Below are positions 6,969 through 16,118 of a DNA stretch of 64,000 bases, piece by piece. Each line of letters begins with the position of its first letter. The stretch's first letter is position 1. Origin of the DNA: Ramlibacter tataouinensis (GTDB lineage Bacteria > Pseudomonadota > Gammaproteobacteria > Burkholderiales > Burkholderiaceae_C); assembly GCF_001580455.1 (NCBI RefSeq), contig NZ_CP010951.1, positions 1,674,001 to 1,738,000 of the forward strand, given 5' to 3'. Under the pieces are notes generated by a model that was given only the letters and a program-made list of their open reading frames with translations, was not told where the DNA came from and did no database searches. The translations under genes were made by a program, and so were the position numbers.

Positions 6969-9320
6969 TCAGCTGCGCATCGCCGCGGGCTTGAGCAGAA
7001 AGTGCGCCAGCGCCGGCAGCAGCACCAAGGCACCGACCATGTTGACCACGAACATGAAGGCCAGCAGCAAGCCCATGTCAGCCTGGAACTTGATCGGCGA
7101 CAGCGCCCAGGTCGCCACGCCCAGGGCCAGTGTGACGCCCGTCAGCATCACGACCCGTCCAGTGAACAGCAGCGACTGCCGATAGGCCGCGCGCAGTGGC
7201 ACGCCCTGGCGCAGCTGGGCCAGGATGATGCTCAGCACATAGAGCGCGTAGTCCACGCCGATGCCCACCCCCAGCGCCACCACGGGCAAGGTGGCGACCT
7301 TCAGCCCGATGCCCAGTTGCACCATCAGCGCCTCCGCCAGCACCGAGGTGACGGCCAGCGGGACGATGGCGCAGGCGGCGGCACGCCAACTGCGGAAGGT
7401 CAGGTAGCTCAGCAAGGCGACGGCCGCGTAGACCAGCAGCAGGATCCGGCGGTTGGCCTTCTCGACCACAGCATTGGTGGCGGCCTCGAAGCCGGCGTTG
7501 CCGGCAGCCAGCAGGATGTGGAGGTCCTCCCCGTCGTTGCGCCTGGCAAAGTCCTCCACCGCGGCGCTGACCCGGCGCAAGGTTTCGGCCTTGTGGTCGG
7601 CCAGGTAGACCTGCAGCTGCAACAGCGAGAAACCGGCGTCGACCAGCTGGCGCGGCGCACGCGAGCCGGCGGTGTTCAGCGCACCCTGGTTCGGCTGCAG
7701 CTCGTACCAGCGCGGGTTGCCCTCATTCATCGCCACCGCGGTCTGGCGCGCCAGCGAGGCCAGCGACTGCGTGCCCTCGACGCCAGCGAGCTGGCGCAGT
7801 TCCCATTCCAGCTCGTCGACGCGTTCCAGCGCGGCGTGCGCCATCGCGCCCTGCTCCTTGGTGCGCACCAGAACCACCAGCACGTCGCTGCTGGTCGCGT
7901 AATGCGTGGTCAGGTAGGCGTTGTCGCGGTTGTAGCGCGAGTCCGGGCGCAGCTCCGGAGCGCCGGCGTCGAGGTCGCCGACCTGCAGCAGCCGGCCCTG
8001 GTGCAGCCCCCATGCCGCCAGCACGGCGGCACCGGCGATCGCCGCCCAGGCCCAGCGCCGGTCGGTGAAGCGGCACAGCAGCTCCCACAGCCAGGCCCCG
8101 GCGCGCTGGGCGCCGGGCTCGTCCTTCACGGCGCGGCGCGCCGCCACCGGGCTGACGCCGGTGAAGCTCAAGAGCACCGGCAGCAGGATGAGGTTGGTGA
8201 ACACCAGGATCGCGACCCCCAGGCTGGCGATGACGGCAAGCTGGCGGATCGACTGGATGTCGATCAGCAGCAGCACGGCGAAGCCGACGGCGTCGCAGGC
8301 CAGTGCGGTAAAGCCGGCGATGAACAGGCGCCGGAACGTGTAGCGTGCGGCGACCAGCCGGTGCATGCCGCGGCCGATGTCCTGCATGATGCCGTTCATC
8401 TTCTGCGCCCCGTGGCTCATGCCGATGGCGAACACCAGGAAGGGCACCAGCACCGCGTACGGATCCAACGCGAAGCCCAGCAGCGGCAGCAGGCCGAGTT
8501 GCCAGACCACGGCGACCAGCGAGCACAGCATCACGAGCAAGGTGCTGCGCAGGCAGCGCGTGTACCACAGCACCGCGGCGGTGGCGATCGTTGCCGCCAG
8601 CGCGAAGAACAGCAGCACTTCGCCGAGGCCCTCGATCAGGTCGCCGGCCACCTTGGCGAAACCGGTGATGCGCAGCGCCAGCTTGTCGTCGTCGTATTTC
8701 GCGCGCAACTCCTCCAGGCGCCGGGACAGCTGCGCATAGTCCAGCGGCTGGCCGGTCTCGGGGTCGCGCTCGGCCAGCGGCACGATCAGTGCGCTGGACT
8801 GGTAGTCGCGCGCCACCAGTTGGCCGACCTCGCCGGAGCGCTCGATGTTCAGGCGCACCCGCGCCAGCGCCGCCGGCGAGCCGTCGTAGCTGTCGGGCAT
8901 CACGGTGCCGCCCTCGAAGCCGCTCTCGGTCACCGCCGTCCAGCGGGTGGACGGCGTCCACAAGGACTTCATCTGGCTGCGCACGACGCCGGGCAGCAGG
9001 AACAGTTCATCGTTCAGGGCGCGCAGGCGGGCCAGGTAGTCGGCATCGAGGATGCTGCCGCCGTCGCGGCGCTCGAGCACGATGCGCAGGCTGTTGGCCT
9101 GCGAGACGATCTTCTTGCGCTCGGCCAGGTAGTTCTGCAAATAGGGATGCGAAAGCGGCAGCATCCCCTCGAAGCTGGCATTGGGCGCGATGCGCGTGGC
9201 CTGCCAGCCCAGCAGCAAGGTCAGCACGAGGCACAGCAGCATTACCGGCGCACGGTGGTTGAATACCAGGCGCTCCAGGCGGCTGCCGGAGCTGGGGTCG
9301 AATGGCGGCGCCACGCTCAT
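6969..9320 (-). CDS. RND-family transporter with two MMPL domains
   Basis: A 783-residue inner-membrane protein of the MMPL/hopanoid-type RND superfamily. An N-terminal span (residues 28-42) is followed by a large periplasmic domain, a block of five or six spans (about 245-420), a second periplasmic domain (about 440-600), and a final block of spans from about 625 to the end. Family marks include FLVFAIGMSHGAQKMNGI, in the span before the first cytoplasmic loop, and VALGVGIGVDYALYVLSI, the equivalent in the second half. It is half to three-quarters the length of tripartite AcrB-type pumps. The start codon overlaps the upstream YCF48-like stop (ATGA), so the two are translationally coupled. 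It probably moves a hydrophobic compound; substrate unknown. Confidence 0.9.
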   Translation of the reverse strand: MSVAPPFDPSSGSRLERLVFNHRAPVMLLCLVLTLLLGWQATRIAPNASFEGMLPLSHPYLQNYLAERKKIVSQANSLRIVLERRDGGSILDADYLARLRALNDELFLLPGVVRSQMKSLWTPSTRWTAVTESGFEGGTVMPDSYDGSPAALARVRLNIERSGEVGQLVARDYQSSALIVPLAERDPETGQPLDYAQLSRRLEELRAKYDDDKLALRITGFAKVAGDLIEGLGEVLLFFALAATIATAAVLWYTRCLRSTLLVMLCSLVAVVWQLGLLPLLGFALDPYAVLVPFLVFAIGMSHGAQKMNGIMQDIGRGMHRLVAARYTFRRLFIAGFTALACDAVGFAVLLLIDIQSIRQLAVIASLGVAILVFTNLILLPVLLSFTGVSPVAARRAVKDEPGAQRAGAWLWELLCRFTDRRWAWAAIAGAAVLAAWGLHQGRLLQVGDLDAGAPELRPDSRYNRDNAYLTTHYATSSDVLVVLVRTKEQGAMAHAALERVDELEWELRQLAGVEGTQSLASLARQTAVAMNEGNPRWYELQPNQGALNTAGSRAPRQLVDAGFSLLQLQVYLADHKAETLRRVSAAVEDFARRNDGEDLHILLAAGNAGFEAATNAVVEKANRRILLLVYAAVALLSYLTFRSWRAAACAIVPLAVTSVLAEALMVQLGIGLKVATLPVVALGVGIGVDYALYVLSIILAQLRQGVPLRAAYRQSLLFTGRVVMLTGVTLALGVATWALSPIKFQADMGLLLAFMFVVNMVGALVLLPALAHFLLKPAAMRS

Positions 9321-10489
9321 ACGGTGGGCTTTCTTTCAGGAGGACCGGAGGGGTATGAATGACCGCCCGGGTGGGCGGCCTTCAGGTCGGCGGGCGTGAG
9401 CCGCAGCAGGCCGCGCATGCCGACCAGCAGCAGCGCGCCATCGTCGGCCTGGGCCAGGCCGGTGAACGGGAAGCGCTGCGTCAGCGCCACGGGCCGGAAG
9501 TGCTGGCCGCCGTCGCGGCTTTGCAGCAGCTGACCCGCGGCGCCGGCCAGCAGCACGGTACCGTCGGCCAGCTGGGTGCCGGCGATCAAGGAGGCTTCGA
9601 CCGAGGTCTGCAAGGCGCTCCAGGCCTCGCCCGGTTCCGCGCTGCGCCAGACCCTGCCGCGCAGGCCCAACAGCAGCAACGGGCCCTCGCGCAACGCCAG
9701 CGCGCCGAACAAACTGCCGTTGGCCGGCGAGGCCTGTGCCGTGAACGGATCACCGGGCGACGCCGAGCGCAGCAGCAGGCCCTGCTCGCCGAACAGCAGC
9801 GTCTCGCCACGGCGCTCGACCACACCGTAGTAGCTCAGGCCGTCGGGATTGGGCAGGCGATCCATCTGCGACTGCCAGCCGCGCCCGCCGTCGCCGCTGG
9901 TGAAGGCCAGGCCGTAAGCGCCCACGGCCAGCAGCGTGCCGTCGGCGCGCTGCGCCAGGTCCAGAAGCGGCTTGTCCGCACCCTCGGCCACGAGGCGCGT
10001 GGCGTCCTCGACCAGCGCGCCGGCTCGCGCCGCCGCATCGCTGCCCTCCTTGCTGCTTTCGAGCTGCGCACGCGCGGCCTGCAAGGCCAGTGCCGCCGCG
10101 GTGTGGCCGTCCAGGCGCTTGGACCAGTTCGCACCGCCGTCCTCGGTCTGCAGCACAACGCCCATGTTGCCGACCGCCCAGCCGCGCCGGGCATCGGCGA
10201 AGCGCAGCGCCGTCAGCGTGCAGCCGACCGGCACCCGCGCCTGGGTCCAGCTCTGGCCGGCATCGTCCGAATAGATCACCAGGCCGCGCTCGCCGGCGGC
10301 CACCAGGCGCTTGCTGTTTCCTGCGCGCACGACCGCCTGCAGCACCGCCTGCGTGGGCCGCGCCACCCGCACGGCCGGCTGGTCCAGTGCCCGCGCCATG
10401 CGCTCGGCTGCACGCACTGCCGGAGCCACCAGCCCCAGGCCCAGCGTCCCCAACAGCGCACCGCGGCGCGTCATTCCTGCTAACTTCAT
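9317..10489 (-). CDS. YCF48/BNR-repeat exported protein (photosystem II assembly factor-like fold)
   Basis: A 390-residue predicted beta-propeller. It starts with a Tat- or Sec-like leader (TRRGALLGTLGLGLVAPAVRA) and carries at least four Asp-box/BNR-type repeats: YSDDAGQSW, QTEDGGANW, TSGDGGRGW and QSRDGGQHF. Such YCF48-like proteins in non-photosynthetic proteobacteria regularly accompany DUF1302, DUF1329 and MMPL genes; a scaffold or binding role in the periplasm is inferred, not proven. The ATG at 10489 is chosen because it opens the leader peptide. The ribosome site there is poor. Its stop overlaps the RND start by 4 bp, and a 110-bp gap separates it from the DUF1329 gene. Confidence 0.85.
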   Translation of the reverse strand: MKLAGMTRRGALLGTLGLGLVAPAVRAAERMARALDQPAVRVARPTQAVLQAVVRAGNSKRLVAAGERGLVIYSDDAGQSWTQARVPVGCTLTALRFADARRGWAVGNMGVVLQTEDGGANWSKRLDGHTAAALALQAARAQLESSKEGSDAAARAGALVEDATRLVAEGADKPLLDLAQRADGTLLAVGAYGLAFTSGDGGRGWQSQMDRLPNPDGLSYYGVVERRGETLLFGEQGLLLRSASPGDPFTAQASPANGSLFGALALREGPLLLLGLRGRVWRSAEPGEAWSALQTSVEASLIAGTQLADGTVLLAGAAGQLLQSRDGGQHFRPVALTQRFPFTGLAQADDGALLLVGMRGLLRLTPADLKAAHPGGHSYPSGPPERKPTV

Positions 10490-10599
10490 CTTCGACCGCC
10501 TGCTCGTCTCGATCCCTGTGCCGCGGCCGCAAACAGCCGGAGGACTGCTTGCGGCCAGCGCCCGGGCTTCCCGGCCCCGGCGCGCAGCGCGTACGCGGG

Positions 10600-11952
10600 T
10601 TAGCGCACTCCGCCGCTGGCCAGGGCCGTGGGCGAGAAGTTGTTCATCTGCTTGCCGTCGAACGGGCGGTACGTAACGCCGCCGGTTTCGTTGACGGCCC
10701 CGGCGAAGACCCAGCCACCGGAAACCAGGTCGAACCAGGCATAGCTCAGGGTCGTCGCCAGCGGCTGGTCGCCCGCCACCATCGTGAAGGCCTGGCCGGT
10801 CTTCCACAGTTTTCCCTGGGCGTCCCAACTGTCGGCCAGCACGGCCTGCCAGGTGTCTTCGTCCAGGTAGAGACGGCGCTTGGCGGCGACATTGCGCTTG
10901 CCGTCGCGCAGCGTGCCTTCCACCACCCAGACGCGGTGCAGCTCCCAGCGCACGGCCGCGGGATTCAGCGAGCTCTTGCCGATGACTTCCTTGATCGGCT
11001 TGGTCATCAGGCCGTTGCTGTTGTAGGGCACGAAGATCTCGCGCTTGCCCAGCAGCTTCATCTGGTAGCGGTCCTGCGAGCCGATGAACAGGTTCACGTC
11101 GTCGAAGTTCGCCAGACCGGCGGCCGACCCGTCAGGCGTGTCGTAGGCGATCGACGGCGACTTGCGCACGCGGCGCTGGCCGGGCAGGTATTGCCAGCCG
11201 TCCTTGGGCTTGCCGTAGTTGTCGACATAGTCGATCGTCATCAGCGCCTGGCCTGCATTGGCCGGCGGCTCGTTGATGTCGATGCGCGCCCGCGCCCATT
11301 CGCCATTGAACTGTTCGGCGCTGCCGGCGGTGTCGTAGAACGGGTAGATCAGGTTGGTGCGCTGGCGGCTGGTCAGGAGCTGGTCGCCGGCGGCCGTCAT
11401 GACGTACTTGTCGGCGACGAAGCTGGTGACCTGGCCGCGATAACTGAGCATGTGGTTCCAGATCGCCTCATGGCCATTGCGGGGCACCGGAAAGGGAATG
11501 CCGCCATACGCGCCTTCGACAGTGAGGCCATCGTTGACGAGCTTGGCGCGGGTGGCGTTCTTCAGCACCTGGTCGTAGATGGCCTGGGGAAAGACGGCGC
11601 TGCGCCGCGTCGGGTAGACCTCCAGCTTGAAGCCCGGCACCTTCGCCAGAAGCGCCTTGGTGCCGTCGCTCAGTTGTCCGGCATGCTCACCGGCATTGGA
11701 CGGGGTGATGGTCAGGCGCGGCTTGTCGGCCGCGAACGGGTCGCTGCGCTTGCCGGCAGCGCCGCCGGTGGCCGGGGCCTTGCCGTCCCAGGCGGGGATG
11801 GTGCCCTCCTTGTTGGCGGCGCGCTCGGCGCCATAGGGCGTCAGGCTGCCGGACTTCAGGGCGGCCACGTCTTCGGGCGCGGCGAAGGCTGCTCCGGCGA
11901 CGAACAGTGCGGCGGCCACTCCGCTCAGGCGATGCAGGGAAAGGGTGCGCAT
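10600..11952 (-). CDS. DUF1329 domain exported protein
   Basis: A 450-residue protein with a Sec signal peptide (residues 1-24, cut after GAAFA). DUF1329 proteins have an outer-membrane-lipoprotein-sorting-like (LolA/LolB-type) fold, by family knowledge; visible marks are LTPYGAERAANKEGTIPAWDG near residue 37, the GGIPFPVP segment near 150, and RRLYLDEDTWQAV in the last third. Function is unestablished, but the family nearly always pairs with DUF1302 outer-membrane proteins and is found in steroid, terpenoid and aromatic degraders. A GGAGAG ribosome site precedes the ATG at 11952. It lies 32 bp after the DUF1302 gene in one operon. Confidence 0.92.
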   Translation of the reverse strand: MRTLSLHRLSGVAAALFVAGAAFAAPEDVAALKSGSLTPYGAERAANKEGTIPAWDGKAPATGGAAGKRSDPFAADKPRLTITPSNAGEHAGQLSDGTKALLAKVPGFKLEVYPTRRSAVFPQAIYDQVLKNATRAKLVNDGLTVEGAYGGIPFPVPRNGHEAIWNHMLSYRGQVTSFVADKYVMTAAGDQLLTSRQRTNLIYPFYDTAGSAEQFNGEWARARIDINEPPANAGQALMTIDYVDNYGKPKDGWQYLPGQRRVRKSPSIAYDTPDGSAAGLANFDDVNLFIGSQDRYQMKLLGKREIFVPYNSNGLMTKPIKEVIGKSSLNPAAVRWELHRVWVVEGTLRDGKRNVAAKRRLYLDEDTWQAVLADSWDAQGKLWKTGQAFTMVAGDQPLATTLSYAWFDLVSGGWVFAGAVNETGGVTYRPFDGKQMNNFSPTALASGGVR

Positions 11953-11984
11953 GGCGTGTCTCTCCGAATTCTTTGTGCTCGATG

Positions 11985-13673
11985 TCAGAAGGTGGTTTGC
12001 AGGCTGAGGCGGACGTAGTCGCGGTCCAGCACGGGCTGGCGGTCAGGCTTGCCCAGGTAGTTGATGTAGGAGATATTGGCGACCCACTTGTTGAGGTAGA
12101 CGAGGCCCAGGCCGAGGATCAGTTCGCCGCTGCGGTCGGGGCTGCCGCCGAAGGGGAAGGAGTTGTCGATCATCGAAAAGCCGCGGAAGGACCAGCCCAG
12201 GTTGATCGGCGCGTTCAAGTCCAGGCCCGGCGCGACCTGGTACCAGGTCGGCGTGAAGATCACGCGCATGCCGGAACTGGACTCGCGCCTGTCGCGGTTC
12301 ACCTTCTCGGTCCCGACCGGATAGCGCCCGGCCACCTTGGTCCGCACATCCTGGATGTCCATCACGTGATTGGCGGCAAACTCGCCGACCAGGCTGGAGC
12401 CATCCCAGAAGCCGGCCTTGCCGCCGAGGAGCGTCCAGGACAGGTTCAGGTGGGCCGTGCGGCCGGTCACGTAGGCCGGATCCGCCGCGGTGACGACGCC
12501 CTCCTTGACCGCCAGCGGCTGGCGGTCGCGCAGCGAGACCTCCATGCCGACGTTGGCGTCGCCGACCAGCTTGGCCACGCTGACGCCGATCGAGCGCACC
12601 GGCTCGGTCGGCACGATCAGCTTGTAGCTGCCGCCGGCGGTATTGGTCTGGATGATCTGCCCGGTGTCGCGGTAGCTGATGGCGTACAGGCCCAGGTCGA
12701 GGTTCAGCAGCTCGCTGCGGGTGTTGAGCGCGAAGCCGAAGTTGTGGCGGTTCTCGCCCTCGTCCATGCCCGCGAAGTCGAGAAAGCAGTTGTTGAAGCG
12801 CTGTGCGATCGGCACCGTCGTGCTGCCGCAGCGGTTGGCGGTCGGGTTGCCGATGAACATGCGCTGGGCGCCGTCGCCCAACATGTCGGTGCTGCTAAGG
12901 AAGCTGCCGGCCGGGTGCAGGCGCGTCGGACGGTACTTGAACTGGACGTAGCCCTCGACGCTGGTGTCCTCGGTCAGTTGCAGCGTCGACGACAGCTGCG
13001 GCACCGGGATCGTTGTTTCCTTGGCCTGCGTGCCGGGGATATTGAGCTTGTAGACGTCGATCGGCGCCATGCCCTTGGCCAGGCCGTTCATGCCGAAGAA
13101 CAGGCTGGTGCCCCAGATCAGCGAGTGCTGGCCAAGCCGGTACGACAGCGTCTTGCCGCCGATCTCGTTGCGGCCGAACACGAACCAGTCCAGCATCTCC
13201 GCCTTGCGTCCGGCCACCTCGCGCGCGCCGGGCGAGAACTCGTTGAACGGCACGCGGTTGGCCGAGATCGGCGAGTCGTGGTCGTTCGTGCGGTTGTAGA
13301 CCTGGTCATACCAGGCCGCGCCGCTCAAGCGCAGGCCGAAGCCGTCCTTCTGGATGTCGAACTCGCTCAGGAGGTCGGCGCGGCTGGAGACCAGTCCGCG
13401 ATTGAAACTGCGGTCGCCGTCATCGGCGTTGGCCTTCACCGACACCGGGCTGATCAGCTCGGATGCGGGTGCCTTGAGCCGGTAGCCGGCGCTGTACCTG
13501 ACGGTGTTGTCCCAGCGAACCTGCCACTCGCCATCGGGGTTCAGGTCCATGGCGAAACCGCTGCCGCTGCCCAGCGCCGCGATCGCCAGCGCGATCAGCG
13601 AGCGGGCTGGCGCCGGACGGCGCTGCTTCTCTTGGTGCTGCAGCCTGCATGTGCTGCCTACGAGCTTGTCCAC
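11985..13673 (-). CDS. DUF1302 family outer-membrane protein
   Basis: A 562-residue predicted beta-barrel. After an N-terminal region of about 43 residues ending GSGSGFAMD comes the family opening LNPDGEWQVRWDNTVRYSAGYRL; further marks are SLIWGTSLFFGMNGLAKG in the middle and a C-terminal strand ending in Phe (VRLSLQTTF), as in outer-membrane barrels. The start is a GTG at 13673 with a strong AGAGGAGA ribosome site. The leader is unusually long before its hydrophobic stretch (about residues 25-41). First gene of the DUF1302-DUF1329-YCF48-RND operon. DUF1302 proteins are thought to pass hydrophobic substrates through the outer membrane; the substrate here is unknown but may match the ring-cleavage operon, which has the same promoter element. 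Confidence 0.92.
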   Translation of the reverse strand: MDKLVGSTCRLQHQEKQRRPAPARSLIALAIAALGSGSGFAMDLNPDGEWQVRWDNTVRYSAGYRLKAPASELISPVSVKANADDGDRSFNRGLVSSRADLLSEFDIQKDGFGLRLSGAAWYDQVYNRTNDHDSPISANRVPFNEFSPGAREVAGRKAEMLDWFVFGRNEIGGKTLSYRLGQHSLIWGTSLFFGMNGLAKGMAPIDVYKLNIPGTQAKETTIPVPQLSSTLQLTEDTSVEGYVQFKYRPTRLHPAGSFLSSTDMLGDGAQRMFIGNPTANRCGSTTVPIAQRFNNCFLDFAGMDEGENRHNFGFALNTRSELLNLDLGLYAISYRDTGQIIQTNTAGGSYKLIVPTEPVRSIGVSVAKLVGDANVGMEVSLRDRQPLAVKEGVVTAADPAYVTGRTAHLNLSWTLLGGKAGFWDGSSLVGEFAANHVMDIQDVRTKVAGRYPVGTEKVNRDRRESSSGMRVIFTPTWYQVAPGLDLNAPINLGWSFRGFSMIDNSFPFGGSPDRSGELILGLGLVYLNKWVANISYINYLGKPDRQPVLDRDYVRLSLQTTF

Positions 13674-13739
13674 GCTTGTCTCCTCTTTTCTTGTGTTCGG
13701 AGCCGCCCCTCTCGGGTCGGAGAGTCATTCCTGACAGCG

Positions 13740-13799
13740 GAACTTTATTGATTGCCCGTATGCAAGCCTCTACACAAAAATCAGATTCGCTGGCACTTT
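13740..13799 (-). promoter_or_regulatory. Putative activator-dependent promoter element, copy B
   Basis: The second copy of the element at 6805-6864. It lies 66 bp before the GTG start of the DUF1302 gene and has the same boxes at the same distances (AAAGTGC, AGCGAATCTG, TTTTTGT, 14 bp, ACGGGC, 5 bp, ATAA, TTC). The rest of the 13674-13957 gap shows no gene; 13800-13957 is GC-rich spacer after the 5'-nucleotidase stop. Confidence 0.6.
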
Positions 13800-13957
13800 T
13801 TGCCCGTGGGGTTGCTGCATCGAGGCCGCACGGCCGCATTCACCGGCCGGGCGCGGGGCAGGCCCTGGCGGCCGGAAGACGCCGGTTTCCGGGATGCGGG
13901 CCGCGCGGCCGCCCGGGCGGCGCCGGCACCGCGACGCCGCGGGCGCCGCGGCCGCTG

Positions 13958-14854
13958 CTAGGAGTTGGTGACGCCGGCCGCGACGTGGCCGGAAGGCACG
14001 TGGCGCGCGGCGTGGTTGACGTGACCGGTCTGGTCGTCGAAGAAGAAGTCGGGCTCGAACTCGCGCAGGAACTCGCCCTTGGGCAGGCCGCCCAGGAACA
14101 TCGCCTCGTCCACCCGGATCTCCCAGTTCATCAGGGTGCGGATGGCGCGTTCGTGCGCCGGCGCGCTGCGCGCGGTGACCAGCGCGGTGCGGATGCGCAT
14201 GCCGCAGTCGCCGGCCCGTTGCAGCCGGTGCAAGGCCGCCAGGAAGGGCTTGAACGGGCCTTCGGGCAGTGGCTGGAAGGCCTTGTCCTGCTCGTGCTGC
14301 TGGAAGGCATCGAGGCCGCCGCTCTGGAACACGCGCTCGGCCTCGTCGGAGAACAGCACCGCGTCGCCGTCGAAGGCGATGCGCACCTCGCTCGGGTAGT
14401 TGCCGCCGGCCAGCACGGACTCGGTCAGCACGCGCGCCGCCGGAAAGCCGGCCGACAGCGCCTCGCGCACGTCGTCGGCGTTGGCCGACAGGAACAGGTG
14501 CGCGCCCAGGGGCTTGAGGTAGCGGAACGGCGAGCGGCCCTGGGTGAACACGCCGCGGTGCAGCTGCAGCTCGTTGGCGCTGCCGGAGCGGAAGATGCGC
14601 ATGCCCGAGACCGGGTCGTTGCGCGAGAGGATCACCACCTCGACCCGCTGGGCCGAGGTGTCGTTGAACGCCAGCAGCTTCTTGATCAGGGAGAAGGCGA
14701 TGCCCGGGCGCGCCGCCACGTCCAGGCGCGCCAGCTGCATCGCCATGTAGGCCTGCGGGTCGCCGCTTTCGAAGACCGCGTTCTCTTCCTCGAAGTCGAA
14801 CAGCGCCCGCGAGGAGATCGCCACCACCAGCTTGTCGTCGAGGGTTGCCGCCAT
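13958..14854 (-). CDS. Cytosolic 5'-nucleotidase family protein
   Basis: A 298-residue protein of the 5'-nucleotidase family related to vertebrate NT5C1 (PF06189). Marks: LVVAISSRALFDFEEEN at the start, RVEVVILSRNDPVSGMRIF near residue 70, VRIAFDGDAVLFSDEAERVF near 158 (HAD-like DxD), and FLGGLPKG near 255. Family members remove phosphate from nucleoside monophosphates; the bacterial branch is little studied. The ATG at 14854 has AAGGACGG upstream and follows the gspF stop by 15 bp, so the two are co-transcribed. That pairing has no obvious functional logic. Confidence 0.85.
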   Translation of the reverse strand: MAATLDDKLVVAISSRALFDFEEENAVFESGDPQAYMAMQLARLDVAARPGIAFSLIKKLLAFNDTSAQRVEVVILSRNDPVSGMRIFRSGSANELQLHRGVFTQGRSPFRYLKPLGAHLFLSANADDVREALSAGFPAARVLTESVLAGGNYPSEVRIAFDGDAVLFSDEAERVFQSGGLDAFQQHEQDKAFQPLPEGPFKPFLAALHRLQRAGDCGMRIRTALVTARSAPAHERAIRTLMNWEIRVDEAMFLGGLPKGEFLREFEPDFFFDDQTGHVNHAARHVPSGHVAAGVTNS

Positions 14855-14869
14855 GCCGTCCTTAACGCC

Positions 14870-16096
14870 TCAGCGCGCGAATTGGTTGAGCTGGATGATG
14901 GGCAGCAGCACCGCCAGCACGATCAGCATCACCACCGCGCCCATGCCGACGATCAGCAGCGGCTCCAGCACGGTGGCCAATTGCATGGCGCGGCGCTGCA
15001 CTTCGGCGCCGAGCTGGTTGGCACAGCGCTGCAGCATCGCCGGCAACTGCCCGGTCTGCTCGCCCAGGCGGGCAAACATCGGCAGCAGCCCGGGGAAGCG
15101 CTTCTTCTGCGCCATGGCCGACGCCAGCGGCGCGCCTTCGCGCACCAGCACCAGCGCGTCCATGGCGTCGGCACGCATGGCCCGGTTGCTCAGGGTCTCC
15201 GCCGCCGCCTGCAGCGCGCGCAGGATGGGCACGCCGGCGCCGGCCAGCATGGCCAGCGTGCTGGCGAAGCGCGCCGCGTTGTAGCCGCGCGAAAGCCGGC
15301 CGATCACCGGCAGCTTCAGCCAGGCCGCGTCGAAGCGCTCGCGCGCCGCGTCGTTGCGCAGGGACAGCCGCAACAGCACGAGTCCGGCGCCCAGCACCAG
15401 GGCGACCAGCCAACCCCAGCTGCGCACCAGGCCGCTGATCGCCAGCATGGCCACGGTGAGGAAAGGCAGCGCGCGCTTGGTGCCGGCGAAGACGTTGGCG
15501 ACCTGCGGCACCACATAGGCCACCAGGAACAGCACGATGACCACGGCCACCAGCGAGACGATCGCCGGATACAGCGCCGCGCCCAGGAGCCGCGCGTTCA
15601 GCGCCTGCCGCTCCTCCAAATCGGTCGCGAGCCGCTCCAGCACCACACCGAGGGCGCCACTCTGCTCCCCGGCCGTGACCACGGCGACATAGATCTCGGG
15701 GAACTCGCGCGGGAAACGCGACAGCGCCTTGCCGAACGGGGAGCCGGCATTGACTTCCGCCCGCAGCGCCGCCACCAGGTTGCGCTCGCGCTCGGTTTCG
15801 GCTTCATCGGTGAGCGCGGTAAGCGCTCGCTCCAGCGGCAGCCCGGCGGTGATCAGGCCGGCCAGCTGGCGCGTCCAGATCGCCAGACCGGTGCCGGTGA
15901 ACACGCCGCGGCTGAATAGCTGCTGGCCCAGGGCTGCATTGGGGTCGTTGGCGGCGCCGGTCACCGGCTGCACCTGCAGCGGCACCAGTTCCTGCGCCCG
16001 CAGCAGGCCGCGCGCGGCCTTGGCCGTGTCGGCCTCCATCACGCCGCGGCGCGTCGCGCCCTGCGCGTCCAGGGCCTCGAAGGAGTAGGCAGGCAT
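14870..16096 (-). CDS. gspF: Type II secretion inner-membrane platform protein GspF
   Basis: A 408-residue protein with two T2SSF domains (about residues 70-195 and 275-397) and three long membrane spans (about 170-190, 220-245, 375-397), as in GspF/PulF. Marks: MPAYSFEALDAQG opening, TRQLAGLITAGLPLERAL in domain 1 and FASTLAMLAGAGVPILRAL in domain 2. It would form the inner-membrane platform that couples the GspE ATPase to the pseudopilus. No other gsp gene is in the window; upstream on this strand is a CoA ligase gene. It is therefore an isolated gspF, or the last part of a split cluster. The start is the ATG at 16096. Confidence 0.92.
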   Translation of the reverse strand: MPAYSFEALDAQGATRRGVMEADTAKAARGLLRAQELVPLQVQPVTGAANDPNAALGQQLFSRGVFTGTGLAIWTRQLAGLITAGLPLERALTALTDEAETERERNLVAALRAEVNAGSPFGKALSRFPREFPEIYVAVVTAGEQSGALGVVLERLATDLEERQALNARLLGAALYPAIVSLVAVVIVLFLVAYVVPQVANVFAGTKRALPFLTVAMLAISGLVRSWGWLVALVLGAGLVLLRLSLRNDAARERFDAAWLKLPVIGRLSRGYNAARFASTLAMLAGAGVPILRALQAAAETLSNRAMRADAMDALVLVREGAPLASAMAQKKRFPGLLPMFARLGEQTGQLPAMLQRCANQLGAEVQRRAMQLATVLEPLLIVGMGAVVMLIVLAVLLPIIQLNQFAR

Positions 16097-16118
16097 GGGA
16101 GGGATTATGTGCTTTGTT

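Noticed and set aside
6900..9362. 820-codon plus-strand open frame opposite the RND gene
   Set aside because: Mirror frame of a conserved transporter gene; composition is Gln/His/Arg-rich with no domain.
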